Below are positions 45,839 to 55,689 of a stretch of 64,000 bases of DNA, one piece after another; the first letter of the stretch is position 1; each line of letters begins with the position of its first letter. The notes beneath the pieces are model-generated. The model worked only from the letters and a program-made list of their open reading frames with translations. It was not told the origin of the DNA and did no database searches. This DNA comes from Maribacter sp. BPC-D8. GTDB taxonomy: Bacteria; Bacteroidota; Bacteroidia; Flavobacteriales; Flavobacteriaceae. The translations under genes and the position numbers were made by a program. The stretch covers positions 1,612,001 to 1,676,000 of the forward strand of contig NZ_CP128187.1 of assembly GCF_035207705.1 (NCBI RefSeq). Direction: 5' to 3'.

Positions 45839-48124
45839 CTAAAAACGATAGTTATAAATTATCTTCATTACGGCTCCCTGTTGTATCGTAAAAAGCCTTC
45901 TATTCAGTGCCGTATTGTTTAGCCAATTATGGTTATACACACAATAAATATCGGTACCAGGTGTAATAATCCATCGAAAACGGGTATTAGACCCCAGAAT
46001 CTCACTTACATCATCAAATTGAATGTTTGACGAAAACGAAATATCAGGTGTAAAATCAAGCCCAAGATCTACCTGGAATAAATTTGTATCAAACCCACTA
46101 TTCTCAGCTGTTACTTTGCTATGTGTGTACCCACTGCTCAGATTAATACCAGGTATCGGTCGAACGGTCAAACCCAATACCAAGCTAGAAATATTTCCAG
46201 TCCAAAATCCCCCGGCTTCATAACCAATTGAGCCCGACACCTTACGAAAGGATGCAGAAGATGCCTCCAATTCGTAACCCCAATTCACATATTCTCCTGT
46301 AGGCACGACAACCGAACCGTCATTGAGTATGTCAAAATCTTTATCCAAAAATTCAAAACCTCTAGATACTTCAACACCTAATTTATCTCCAGATTCAAAC
46401 CTGATAGTTCCCAAGTTAAAGTTAAGATTTTCGGTAAGCAGTTTGTTTTGCAATGAAGACAGATATTCATAGGCAATACCCCATTCTATTTCTCTAATGA
46501 ATTTACTATTTTCAAACAGAGGGGCATATCCTATTCCTGGTTGTAACCTTTTAAAACCGTTACGTTGATTAAACCCGACCGCTGGATCATACTCATCTCC
46601 AAATTCCCTATACGAAACATTACCAAACCATGGTTTGTTAGGAAAATTAAGCCGAAATCCCCTAACTGATCTATCTGATATTGAAGTAGAATCATTAAAA
46701 GGAGAAACAGGGTTATGAGCTACAAAAAAGGCGGAAAGCTGCAGTCTTTTATTGCCTAAAAATTCTGAAGTACTTAAGTTTAAATCGGCACCCCATGTTT
46801 TCCTATCCTGAACTGGAATACCAAGTAATATATCGTCTTCGGTGCTTCTATGGGTATACAGTACGCCAATAGAACTCTCTTTCCAAAAATTTCGCCTATA
46901 CCTGCCTACCGTAAAACTTTCTGAATTCAGATTCTCTGCTTTACCTGTTTTTACATGGAGCAGTGCAATATTGTTCTTGCCAACATTGCCGATAATACGA
47001 CCTCCATAGTTAATAGGAATACGCATTCCATTAACAAGACCAATCCTACGGCTAAAATAAGGGTCAACACCACTAGAAGGGGCAAATTGTAAAATAGAAG
47101 ACCCTTCAAGAAAAAAATCTCTTTGTTCGGGAAAACGCAAAGGAAAACGAGTAAGATTTATTTGTCGATTGTCAACCTCGGCCTGTGCGAAATCAGTATT
47201 GTATGTAAAAGAGGCTTTTAATTGAGATGTTATATTATAATTAATATCAAATCCGAGATCGGCAGAAGTTGCACTAATAGACTCATCATTCTCCATATCA
47301 TATACTTTGGTAGACTGTGTAATGGCAAAGGGGATAATTTCTAAACCTAATCCCTGCGATGGATCTGTAAGACCCGTTAGAATACCTGCATTCTGAGGTC
47401 GAAACAATCCCTGATTACGACGATGACCTGTCCATAATAGCTCTTCGTTCTTACGACGTATACTCCTTTGAAAATTAATTCCCCAGACGTCCTTTTTAGA
47501 ATCGAAATTAATACTTCGAAAGGGGATTCTAACTTCTGCCGACCATCCAAAATCACCAATATGGGTCCATGCTTTCCAAATACCATCCCAGTCTTTGTTA
47601 AAAGTTCCACTCTGACCTGGAGAAATGAGGGCATCACCCCGCAATCCAAACGGATTGATTTCAAAAAAATAGGCGCTTCGCTTGTCCATAAATGTATCAA
47701 AAATCCATTTAAAGCTATCGTCTGTTTCAAGTGATGCGTCTCTTCTTTTTTGGAAAGCCTTTATACCTGATGGATTACTATCAAAACATATTACTGAGAT
47801 ATAAAGATTTTGGTTATCGAAGGTGATTCTTACTTCTGTTCGCTCTGTTGGCTCTCCTCCTTCTTTAGGTTCTTGCATAAGAAAATTACCACTGCCCGGT
47901 ATAGATAACCATAGCTCTTCATCTACAATACCATCTAAACGAAGCTCACCGCCATTGAGCGGATACGCAACTATTTCCTTTGAATCATTTTCATTATTGC
48001 TGTCTTGACCAAATCCTAAAATAGGAAGTATGCATATGGCTATTAGATAAATGGCACATTTCAGAGTATTAATAAAGCGATTCTCAAGTACATGTTTATT
48101 AATTATTTTCATTTTCAAAGACAA
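45839..48124 (-). CDS. DUF5916 family protein with N-terminal CBM9-like domain
   Basis: A 761-residue protein that is probably exported. The hydrophobic segment at about 18-38 ends near FGQD; the true start may be the second Met. The N-terminal CBM9-like sandwich (about 50-245) has LNGGELRLDGIVDEELW and NQNLYISVICFD. The C-terminal DUF5916 region (about 260-760) has alternating beta-strands ending in an aromatic residue (YNYRF), as in an outer-membrane barrel. Relatives are often linked to surface carbohydrate handling, but no activity is proven. It is flanked by two degenerate repeat copies. Confidence 0.85.
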   Translation of the reverse strand: MSLKMKIINKHVLENRFINTLKCAIYLIAICILPILGFGQDSNNENDSKEIVAYPLNGGELRLDGIVDEELWLSIPGSGNFLMQEPKEGGEPTERTEVRITFDNQNLYISVICFDSNPSGIKAFQKRRDASLETDDSFKWIFDTFMDKRSAYFFEINPFGLRGDALISPGQSGTFNKDWDGIWKAWTHIGDFGWSAEVRIPFRSINFDSKKDVWGINFQRSIRRKNEELLWTGHRRNQGLFRPQNAGILTGLTDPSQGLGLEIIPFAITQSTKVYDMENDESISATSADLGFDINYNITSQLKASFTYNTDFAQAEVDNRQINLTRFPLRFPEQRDFFLEGSSILQFAPSSGVDPYFSRRIGLVNGMRIPINYGGRIIGNVGKNNIALLHVKTGKAENLNSESFTVGRYRRNFWKESSIGVLYTHRSTEDDILLGIPVQDRKTWGADLNLSTSEFLGNKRLQLSAFFVAHNPVSPFNDSTSISDRSVRGFRLNFPNKPWFGNVSYREFGDEYDPAVGFNQRNGFKRLQPGIGYAPLFENSKFIREIEWGIAYEYLSSLQNKLLTENLNFNLGTIRFESGDKLGVEVSRGFEFLDKDFDILNDGSVVVPTGEYVNWGYELEASSASFRKVSGSIGYEAGGFWTGNISSLVLGLTVRPIPGINLSSGYTHSKVTAENSGFDTNLFQVDLGLDFTPDISFSSNIQFDDVSEILGSNTRFRWIITPGTDIYCVYNHNWLNNTALNRRLFTIQQGAVMKIIYNYRF

Positions 48125-48177
48125 ATTATACCACAGGGATATATTAATAATTTAAGAGTGTGATTGTGTAAAAAAAA

Positions 48178-48273
48178 AGCTATCAAAATTTTAGTACATC
48201 CCACTTTTTTTTCTGGGGCACAAGGCTTGAGACGCCTTCGTCTTTAGTTATCAAAAACACTAAAATGATAGCT
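48178..48273. repeat. Interrupted inverted repeat with inner hairpin
   Basis: The outer arms AGCTATCAAAATTTTAGT and ACTAAAATGATAGCT differ by a 3-base gap. An inner AGACG-CCTT-CGTCT hairpin lies between them. The shape suits a structured RNA or a small decayed mobile element. No coding content is present. Confidence 0.5.
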
Positions 48274-48303
48274 ATTTAATAGAGGTGAAAATAAATACCT
48301 TGT

Positions 48304-48354
48304 AAGCAATCGGGTGCTAAATATGAAGCAGATATTATAAAAATTGAAGCGGAA
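48304..48354 (+). repeat. Degenerate repeat, copy 2 (decayed coding fragment)
   Basis: It is the counterpart of 45521-45571 and reads KQSGAKYEADIIKIEAEQ before a stop. A 3-base deletion and a few substitutions separate the copies. Confidence 0.6.
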
Positions 48355-49100
48355 CAATAAAAATATCTAATGTAAAAAATGAAATGACCCTTATCTATAA
48401 AAAGAAATCGAATTAGACGGTCTGTAGATCGGCAGGGACTAATAGTATGTTTAAAAGATTAAGGTAACATCTCAAAGTATTTAATTGTTAATTGATAGAT
48501 TATTTTTTATTAATTCCAAATGGTCTCTGAGAACCAATTTGAGAGTTTTTAAATCCTCACCTATTTTTCGCTTTAGTAGTCGAGTATATATTTGAGTCGT
48601 AAAAACTTTATATCTCTTAGTTATTTAAAACCCTTTTCAAGAGGAACACCATTAGAAAATATAACTGTAAAAAGTATGTCTGGCTGAATGAAAAGCTATG
48701 TTCTTGTTAATCTCTAAAATAGCAGGCAATAGCTTACCATAATTTAAAGATTAATATTCTTTATACTTTTACAGCATAGCAAGTGCCTAACTCAATAAAG
48801 GAATCTAAATAGTTTGTTCATTTCTTCTCTATGGGTAAAATCTAATAATCCCCCTCTATTTCTCTACTTATATGGGCATTAGAAAGCTGTTTCACATCAC
48901 TATAATACAATCCCTTATAACAAGTAAAATAAAAACCCACAAAACTTAGGTATCAAAGAATGGCTAGATAAAAAACAGATTAATCAACCAAACATTTTTA
49001 GAGAACTATTTATGATATTAAACACTAATTTTACCAATTAGAATATACCAAACTGCAACCTTTTCGGTTATAGTAGAAATCTTAATGTAGGTAATACGAG

Positions 49101-50072
49101 ATGTTTAATAAAAAATACACACTTTTAGGCGAAACCATTCAGAAAGGCAAAGGTGCCCAGTTGAATTTAGATATCGCTAAACTACACACCAGAACCAAAA
49201 TTGAAGTTCCGGTAATTGTACAGCGCGGTAAAAAAGACGGTCCTACCCTATTGATTACAGGTGGTATTCACGGTAATGAAATTAACGGTGTAGAAATTGT
49301 TAGGCAAATCGTCTCTAAAAAATTCAACCGTCCAGAATGCGGTATGGTTATTTGTATTCCGGTGGTAAACATATTCGGCTTCTTGAACCAAGCACGTCAA
49401 TTTCCTGATGGTAGAGATTTAAACAGAGTTTTCCCTGGTAGCTTAAGAGGATCATTGGCAAGCCGTTTTGCGTACCACTTGGTAAAAGATATCGCTCCCG
49501 TTATAGATTACTGTATAGATTACCATACCGGTGGTGACAGCCGTTTTAACGCACCACAGATTAGAATTGATAGCGATGATGTTGACGGATTAGCGTTAGC
49601 GAAAGTTTTCGGCGCAGAATTCATTGTGAAATCTGCTGGAAGAGAAAAATCGTTTCGTGAAACTTTACATCAGCTTGATAAAAAAGTATTGTTATATGAA
49701 GGTGGAAAATCGCTTCATATCGATAGCGAAATAACCGATACAGGAATTGTTGGTGCACTGCGGATGATGCATCATTTAGGTATGCGAAATTTCGAAGAAG
49801 AATTAGGCGAATACGCATTAAAAGAAACGGTTCCGAAATTGGTTCATGCCTCTAAATGGGTTCGAGCAAAACATTCGGGCATGTTTCACCCAACAATCAA
49901 AATCGGACAAGCAGTAAAAAAGGGAGAAGAAATAGGAAGCATTTCTGGTCCGTTTGGGTATTTTGAGAAGAAAATAAAAGCCAAAGAAACCGGATATGTA
50001 ATTTGCATCAACGAATCACCAATTGTGAATCAAGGCGACGCGATTTTCCATATTGCTTATGACATTGAGTAG
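49101..50072 (+). CDS. Succinylglutamate desuccinylase/aspartoacylase family protein
   Basis: A 323-residue zinc deacylase of the M14-like AstE/AspA family. Zinc ligands are expected in GGIHGNEINGVEI (His and Glu) and in the later DYHTGGDSRFNAPQIR (His). ARQFPDGRDLNRVFPG is the substrate-binding block. A C-terminal beta-barrel-like domain follows (GKAVKKGEEIGSISGPFG-type). It removes acyl groups from amino-acid derivatives in the cytosol; the substrate is unknown. It stands alone between two long gaps. Confidence 0.88.
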   Translation: MFNKKYTLLGETIQKGKGAQLNLDIAKLHTRTKIEVPVIVQRGKKDGPTLLITGGIHGNEINGVEIVRQIVSKKFNRPECGMVICIPVVNIFGFLNQARQFPDGRDLNRVFPGSLRGSLASRFAYHLVKDIAPVIDYCIDYHTGGDSRFNAPQIRIDSDDVDGLALAKVFGAEFIVKSAGREKSFRETLHQLDKKVLLYEGGKSLHIDSEITDTGIVGALRMMHHLGMRNFEEELGEYALKETVPKLVHASKWVRAKHSGMFHPTIKIGQAVKKGEEIGSISGPFGYFEKKIKAKETGYVICINESPIVNQGDAIFHIAYDIE

Positions 50073-50466
50073 ACCTCAAATGCAATTCAATTCTTAATAA
50101 TCAAACGCTAAAAAGTTAAAGATCACCTGCAATTAAAATCAGCTATCTTACTGACTGAAGGATCATTAACCTTTCATCAGAAACCTAAGCTACCAAATCG
50201 AAAACCGAGGTAACTACAGATAAAACATCAATATTTCTTAGCTAAAAAAATATCATAATTCATCGATTTTTCAATGGAAACTCTTCTTTCTGAAAAAATC
50301 AATATTCAGCACCTTATTTGTCGAATTTTCAGCACTTTACAACAAAAATAAGGTGCTTTTAAACACACTAAATTGCTTAATTTAAAGTTAAAGATCCTCT
50401 CAAGTTGAAATCTTTTAAAACATTGATTACATTAGTGTTAAGCGTATTTTAAAACTCCGTTTTTAC
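50073..50466. other. Intergenic gap with one strong hairpin
   Basis: A gap of 394 bases with no ORF of note. The only clear structure is the inverted repeat at 50308-50360. Confidence 0.6.
50308..50360 (+). terminator. Long-loop terminator-like hairpin
   Basis: Perfect 12-bp arms AGCACCTTATTT and AAATAAGGTGCT are 26 bases apart. TTT follows the last T of the arm. It could end the deacylase transcript, or it could be a structured leader or regulatory element for the Fur-family gene 107 bp later. Confidence 0.5.
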
Positions 50467-50883
50467 ATGACTGAAGTAGAAAAAACATTAGATAACAAAA
50501 GTGTACGACCAACCGCAATGCGTATTCTTATCTATAAATTTATGGCTAGTAAAAATACAGCCGTTGCTTTGACCGATATTGAAAATGCTTTTGAAAAAGC
50601 AGAGCGAACTACACTGTACAGAACTTTAAAAACATTTGAAGAAAAAGGCATTGTTCATCAAATAGATGATGGCACCAATGTTTCAAAATTCGCATTGTGT
50701 CAGCCTGGTTGCAATTGCGAGATCGATCAAGATCTGCACTTACATTTTCATTGTAGCCATTGCGACAAAACCGTTTGCTTAACCGAACATAAAATTCCGC
50801 ATATAAATTTACCCGCTGGCTATATTGCCGAAGATGCCAATTTAGTCATTAAAGGTATCTGCGATTCGTGTAGCGATCATTAA
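50467..50883 (+). CDS. Fur family transcriptional regulator
   Basis: A 138-residue metalloregulator. The N-terminal winged helix (about 10-80) has the FEKAERTTLYRTLKTFEEKG recognition region. The C-terminal dimerisation domain is Cys/His rich: HLHFHCSHCDKTVC and ICDSC give the two CxxC structural-zinc pairs. The metal sensed (zinc, iron or other) cannot be read from sequence. It is 11 bp upstream of the frame of a soft-metal P-type ATPase, so it probably controls metal efflux. Confidence 0.92.
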   Translation: MTEVEKTLDNKSVRPTAMRILIYKFMASKNTAVALTDIENAFEKAERTTLYRTLKTFEEKGIVHQIDDGTNVSKFALCQPGCNCEIDQDLHLHFHCSHCDKTVCLTEHKIPHINLPAGYIAEDANLVIKGICDSCSDH

Positions 50884-50894
50884 ATGCACTTCTG

Positions 50895-52895
50895 TTGCAC
50901 GACATCTTTTCAGACCTTGCAGGTATTATGAAAGAGAAGAAAATAGATGCACAAGCATTTACAGCACCCCAAAGTTCATGCGGTCACTGCTGTGGGGACG
51001 AACATACGCACGAAGCACCACAACACACATCAAACTTTAAAATATACCTACCGGCAATTATCAGTTTTATCATGCTAGTAATTGGCATGATGGTAGACTA
51101 TTTTAATACCCTACCATTCTTTGAAGGCTACATACGTTTAGCTTGGTACATCGCGGCATACATTCCCGTTGGTTTACCTGTATTAAAAGAAGGATGGAAA
51201 AGCATCAAAAAAGGGAACTTCTTTACCGAATTCTTTTTAATGGGCGTTGCTACTATCGGGGCATTTGGTATTGGCGAATATCCAGAAGGTGTTGCAGTAA
51301 TGGTATTCTACGCAGTGGGCGAACTTTTTCAAAGTGCTGCGGTTCAGCGTGCTAAAGGTAGTATTAAAGCTTTACTTGATCTACAACCGGATCAAGCCTT
51401 GGTTTTCCGTGATCATCATTTTATTTCTGTTTCTCCAGAAGAGGTTAATGTGGGTGAAAAAATACAAGTCAGGGTTGGCGAGAAAGTCCCGCTAGACGGT
51501 ATATTACGCTCAGAAAAGGGATTATTTAACACCGCAGCCTTAACAGGAGAAAGCAAGCCCGATGCCCTTAAAAAAGGAGATGTCATATATGGCGGAAGCA
51601 TCAATTTAGACGGAGTTATTGAAATTGAAACTACCAAGGTTTTCAAGGACAGTTCTATTGCCCGTATTCTAGATATGGTACAAAATGCCACCGCTCGTAA
51701 ATCGAAGACAGAACTCTTTATTAGAAAATTCGCAAAGGTTTATACTCCAATTGTTACGTATCTAGCTATTGCGCTTACATTTTTACCTTACTTTTTTGTC
51801 GAGAATTACGTCTTTCAAGATTGGTTGTATCGTGCTTTAGTATTCCTTGTTATTTCTTGTCCGTGTGCATTAGTAATTTCTATTCCGTTAGGATATTTTG
51901 GCGGATTAGGAGCAGCTTCACGAAACGGAATACTGTTTAAAGGTGCATCTTTCTTAGACACCATGACCAAAGTAAATACAGTGGTTATGGACAAAACAGG
52001 CACTGTAACCAAAGGTGTTTTTAAGATTAAGGATCTCATTAAAGATCAGATCTTTACCGAGGCAGATTTCATGAAGTACTTGATCGCTATTGAAGAACAA
52101 TCTACACACCCTATTGCGAAGGCAATTTTAGAATATAAGATTGACGGAGGTAAGTTTAAAGCAACAGATGTCATCGAAATTGCCGGTAAAGGATTGAAAG
52201 GAACGGTTAACCAAAAATTGGTCTTGGTCGGTAATAAAGCGATGATGTCGGCGAACCAAATAGATGTACCAAAAGAAACTGATGCCATTGTAGCATCTAT
52301 CGTAATGATGGCGATAGACGGAAAATTCGCTGGTTATGTTACTATTGCCGATGAATTAAAAGAAGATGCTTTAGAAGCAATCAAAGAAATGCGCAAAGCG
52401 GGAATTGATAAAATTATTATGCTTTCGGGGGATAAAGATTCCATCACCCAACAAGTAGCACAACAATTAGGTATTGATTGGGCAAAAGGCGGATTACTAC
52501 CTGAAGAAAAACTGGAAGAAGTAGAAAAGCTTAAGAAGGACCCGAACACCAAGATTGCCTTTGTAGGTGACGGAATTAATGATGCTCCCGTTCTTGCCAT
52601 TAGTGATGTTGGTATCGCCATGGGCGGATTAGGTAGTGATGTCGCCATTGAAACTGCCGATGTTATCATACAAAATGATCAGCCTTCAAAGATTGCGACA
52701 GCCATTAAAATCGTGAATTCGACCCGTAAAATTGTATGGCAAAATATTGCTTTGGCATTCGGTGTAAAACTTATTGTTCTAGCCATGGGCGCTGGCGGTG
52801 TCGCAACTATGTGGGAAGCTGTTTTTGCCGATGTTGGTGTTGCGCTATTGGCAATTTTAAATGCGGTGCGATTGCAGAAAATGCAGTGGGATTAA
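50895..52895 (+). CDS. Heavy-metal-translocating P-type ATPase (ZntA/CadA-like)
   Basis: Up to 666 residues; an ATG at 50928 is an alternative start. It is a P1B ATPase of the Zn/Cd/Pb type. There are about eight helices, with the ion-site motif SCPCALVISIP. The phosphorylation motif VVMDKTGTVTKG has its Asp at residue 366 counted from the TTG at 50895. The HP motif (STHPIAKAI) and GDGINDAPVLA are also present. No full HMA domain precedes it. Instead a short metal-binding tail (CGHCCGDEHTHE) lies near the N-terminus. It exports soft divalent metals and pairs with the preceding Fur-family regulator. Confidence 0.95.
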   Translation: MHDIFSDLAGIMKEKKIDAQAFTAPQSSCGHCCGDEHTHEAPQHTSNFKIYLPAIISFIMLVIGMMVDYFNTLPFFEGYIRLAWYIAAYIPVGLPVLKEGWKSIKKGNFFTEFFLMGVATIGAFGIGEYPEGVAVMVFYAVGELFQSAAVQRAKGSIKALLDLQPDQALVFRDHHFISVSPEEVNVGEKIQVRVGEKVPLDGILRSEKGLFNTAALTGESKPDALKKGDVIYGGSINLDGVIEIETTKVFKDSSIARILDMVQNATARKSKTELFIRKFAKVYTPIVTYLAIALTFLPYFFVENYVFQDWLYRALVFLVISCPCALVISIPLGYFGGLGAASRNGILFKGASFLDTMTKVNTVVMDKTGTVTKGVFKIKDLIKDQIFTEADFMKYLIAIEEQSTHPIAKAILEYKIDGGKFKATDVIEIAGKGLKGTVNQKLVLVGNKAMMSANQIDVPKETDAIVASIVMMAIDGKFAGYVTIADELKEDALEAIKEMRKAGIDKIIMLSGDKDSITQQVAQQLGIDWAKGGLLPEEKLEEVEKLKKDPNTKIAFVGDGINDAPVLAISDVGIAMGGLGSDVAIETADVIIQNDQPSKIATAIKIVNSTRKIVWQNIALAFGVKLIVLAMGAGGVATMWEAVFADVGVALLAILNAVRLQKMQWD

Positions 52896-52899
52896 ATCT

Positions 52900-53281
52900 C
52901 ATTACGAACGTAGTGAAGTAATCTGTTGATTGGTAACCTAAAACTGAGTTGGTGTAGAAATTAGGGAGATTGCTTCGTCGCAAAAAAGCTCCTCGCAAAG
53001 ACGACTTAGATACAATTCGTCATTACGAACGTAGTGAAGTAATCTGTCTCCTATTAACCTAAAACTCGCTTGGTGTAGAAATTTGGTAGATTGCTTCGTC
53101 GCGAAAAAGCTCCTCGCAAAGACGAAACCTAATGTCATTTCGAGCGCAGTTGAGATCTTTTAAGTTAGCATCTCACAAGCTTCGCATTTCGACTGCGCTC
53201 AATGTGACATCTTGACCCCAAATTCAAATATTGCACAAATTCAACAGATTGCTTCGTCGCGAAAAAGCTCCTTGCAATTCG
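52900..53281. repeat. Dispersed intergenic repeat cluster (four elements)
   Basis: Two tandem units of about 104 bp (52900-53003 and 53021-53124) each start with CATTACGAACGTAGTGAAGT and end with GCTCCTCGCAAAGACG. An inverted-repeat element (53133-53210) follows, with GAGCGCAGT / ACTGCGCTC arms. A partial unit (53246-53281) reaches the stop of the PepSY gene. No ORF of note is present. It is related to the cluster at 55690-56170. Confidence 0.85.
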
Positions 53282-55477
53282 TTAGTAACAATCCGTTTTT
53301 AGCTGATTGCTTTTTTCAAAGGCTTCGAAAGTGATGTTTTGGTTTCCTTCTAGTATTTTTTCGATGACATCTAGAACATCATGTTGCATGGCTAATGATC
53401 CGCAAATCATAATGGCACCATTTTGATTTATTGTTTCCAAAACCAAATCTTTTTGTTCGAAAACAGCATCTTGAACATATTGCTTTTTTCCTTCTCTTGA
53501 GAATGAGGTGAATATTTTTAAATATTCACGATTTGAGGCTTCTTTTTGTAAAACAGAATTATAAATCGACACAGAGGCTTCTGATCGCCCTCCCCAGAAC
53601 ATCGAGATATTCTGAGTTGTATTTTCTGAAATCATTCCTAAGAACGGAGCTATGCCGGTGCCATTTGAGATGAAAATTGAATTTTTTGAATTTTCAGGAA
53701 AATGGAAATGTTCATTTCGGTCTATGGCAGCTTTTATAGTTTCACCAACTTTTAATCCGAAGAGAAAATTAGAACCTCTTCCTAATTTGTGTTTTTTAAT
53801 ACTTAATAAAATTTCATCTTCAATTCTAGCAATTGAATATTGACGAACCGTATCATCTGCATTCGGAAAAATAGCTAACAGATCTCCCGATGTAAATTCA
53901 ATTTTAGATTGTGGTTTTATTCTTACTAAAAAAGTATCATCACAATTCAATTCCGTTCGTTCCACCACCTCGAATTCTATTTTCTTATATTTCTTTTTCT
54001 TAACGAGTGGTCTTTCTACAGGAATCGTGAATACGACTTTAGTAGTGTATTGAATCATCCACAGTTCAAAAGAATCAAAATCGGACTTATTAATTTTAAA
54101 AAGTGGCAATTGTTGCTGAAAGTTTTCAGCTGCTGATAATTGATTATCTAGCTCAATAGCAAACTTACAGTAATCGGGATAATCTAAAGAACCAAAACCA
54201 ATAACTGAAAAGTCAATTTTATTTGGCTGCTGTATGGTCGAAAATAACGCAGGGAATTTACGGGCATTCGTTGGTGGCTCTCCTTCGCCATATGTTGATG
54301 TAAATACAATTATATTTTTTGCCTTCGCATATGTGGTATAGTTATTAAGCTCTGTTAAATAGACCTTCTTACCAGTTTGCAATAATCCGTTATAGAAACG
54401 TTGTGCAAAATCGAATGCAGTACCGCTCTCCGACCCTACTAAAATTATATACTCACATTCATCTTTATCTAATACCTGGGCAATTCGTTTTCCTTTCTTT
54501 CTACGTTTCAAGGTCATTACAAATCCTGAATACATAAAAAACAAAATAGATGCACTGGCAAGTAAAAGAATTATGGACCAAATGACATTGCCTTCACCCG
54601 TATGCAATACCAAACTTAAGCGCGAAGCCATTGTCACAAAAGGGTAATCGCCACTGCGCACTATGGCTCCGGTTTGCTGATTCACTTCCACTTCCCTATC
54701 CTGCAACAAAATTAAGTAATATTCATCTGGATCATCTGAAAAAGGAAATTCAACTTGTCGAACAGCCGCTAATGTAGTTTCCTTAAAAAAGGGCACTTCT
54801 TTTATATTGTTATAAGCCTTGGCATTTTCATTTACGGCAAGCTCTTGTTGTTCAACATGAGCATCTGGAAGCAGATTAAACTTTTCGGCAGATAAATACA
54901 CTCCGGTTACAGCAAGAATTACAATAGGAATAAAGAACCAGCGACTTAACACCACGTGGTATCGTAGTTCGAAATAATCTTTCTGGACTTTTGAGAATAA
55001 TTTCAAGAATCCGCCTTGGCGCTTAGCAAGCAAAACCAAGCCTGTAATAGCAATAATAGCTAAGAATAATGAAATAAGACCGACAAAGAATCGACCTATA
55101 CTTTTTAAAAATAATGATCGGTGTACATTTGTAGCGAAGGTATATATGTACGGACGCTCTTCCACTTCACCCAACTGCTCACCAGTTACGGGATTCACAT
55201 AGACATCTAAAGTTTCCATATCCATCGTTAGTACGGAAGCCTTTACGAAGCCTGATGATTCTACTTCTAAACCCAACACTTCGTCGTAGGTATTCTTTAA
55301 AGCATCGATGGTAGTAGCCAATGACACTTCTTCTAAATTTTCTACCGCATAACCCTCTGCTTGATGAGAAATGGGTTCAACCGCTAAAATGATTCCCGTT
55401 ACAGAAGCCACTATCAAGAATAGCGAAGAAACCAAGGCAAGCGTAAGATGGCTATAGCGCCAAATAGAAATTGTCAT
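53282..55477 (-). CDS. PepSY-flavodoxin-reductase fusion membrane protein
   Basis: Taken from the ATG at 55477 (MTISIWRYSHLTL), about 731 residues. The N-terminal PepSY-associated membrane part has about four helices. A flavodoxin domain follows (GSESGTAFDFAQRFYNGL, STYGEGEPP, GFGSLDYPDYCKFA). An FAD-binding RQYSIA and an NAD(P)-binding GTGIAPFLGMI complete a CPR-type reductase. It should pass NAD(P)H electrons across the inner membrane, suiting ferric or haem iron reduction. The frame continues upstream to 55564, but that stretch encodes repeat-derived sequence (MPRGLVPRLFILLR). Confidence 0.88.
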   Translation of the reverse strand: MTISIWRYSHLTLALVSSLFLIVASVTGIILAVEPISHQAEGYAVENLEEVSLATTIDALKNTYDEVLGLEVESSGFVKASVLTMDMETLDVYVNPVTGEQLGEVEERPYIYTFATNVHRSLFLKSIGRFFVGLISLFLAIIAITGLVLLAKRQGGFLKLFSKVQKDYFELRYHVVLSRWFFIPIVILAVTGVYLSAEKFNLLPDAHVEQQELAVNENAKAYNNIKEVPFFKETTLAAVRQVEFPFSDDPDEYYLILLQDREVEVNQQTGAIVRSGDYPFVTMASRLSLVLHTGEGNVIWSIILLLASASILFFMYSGFVMTLKRRKKGKRIAQVLDKDECEYIILVGSESGTAFDFAQRFYNGLLQTGKKVYLTELNNYTTYAKAKNIIVFTSTYGEGEPPTNARKFPALFSTIQQPNKIDFSVIGFGSLDYPDYCKFAIELDNQLSAAENFQQQLPLFKINKSDFDSFELWMIQYTTKVVFTIPVERPLVKKKKYKKIEFEVVERTELNCDDTFLVRIKPQSKIEFTSGDLLAIFPNADDTVRQYSIARIEDEILLSIKKHKLGRGSNFLFGLKVGETIKAAIDRNEHFHFPENSKNSIFISNGTGIAPFLGMISENTTQNISMFWGGRSEASVSIYNSVLQKEASNREYLKIFTSFSREGKKQYVQDAVFEQKDLVLETINQNGAIMICGSLAMQHDVLDVIEKILEGNQNITFEAFEKSNQLKTDCY

Positions 55478-55607
55478 ACGAAGTAAAATAAATAACCTTG
55501 GGACAAGCCCGCGAGGCATTGAATTGAAAACATAATTAATATTTCGACGCAAGCGTCGGAGCATTTAAATCTCGAATATCGAGTAGTTTTATAACCTTAT
55601 ATTATTT

Positions 55608-55646
55608 AAAAACTTCCAGAATGGCTGTACTAAGTCATTCTGGAAG
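55608..55646 (-). terminator. Rho-independent terminator on minus strand
   Basis: The arms CTTCCAGAATG and CATTCTGGAAG are separated by 12 bases and followed on the minus strand by a run of five T residues. It would stop transcripts coming from the DUF2271 side, so the PepSY gene probably has its own promoter. Confidence 0.7.
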
Positions 55647-55689
55647 CGTGATTGTAATTGTAAAAATAAACACACTAACTATTAAACTT

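Larger units (their letters stand above)
48125..49100. other. Large gap without genes
   Basis: A stretch of 976 bases with no supportable ORF. It holds an interrupted inverted repeat at 48178-48273 and the second copy of the degenerate repeat at 48304-48354. The remainder is AT-rich. It marks the edge of the glycan locus. Confidence 0.6.

Noticed and set aside
50884..50894. ATG right after the Fur-family stop as start of the P-type ATPase
   Set aside because: It is in a different frame from the ATPase; TTG 50895 or ATG 50928 are the in-frame choices.
52807..53138. Short minus-strand ORFs at the end of the P-type ATPase gene and in the repeats
   Set aside because: They overlap the ATPase or consist of repeat sequence, without start context or homology.
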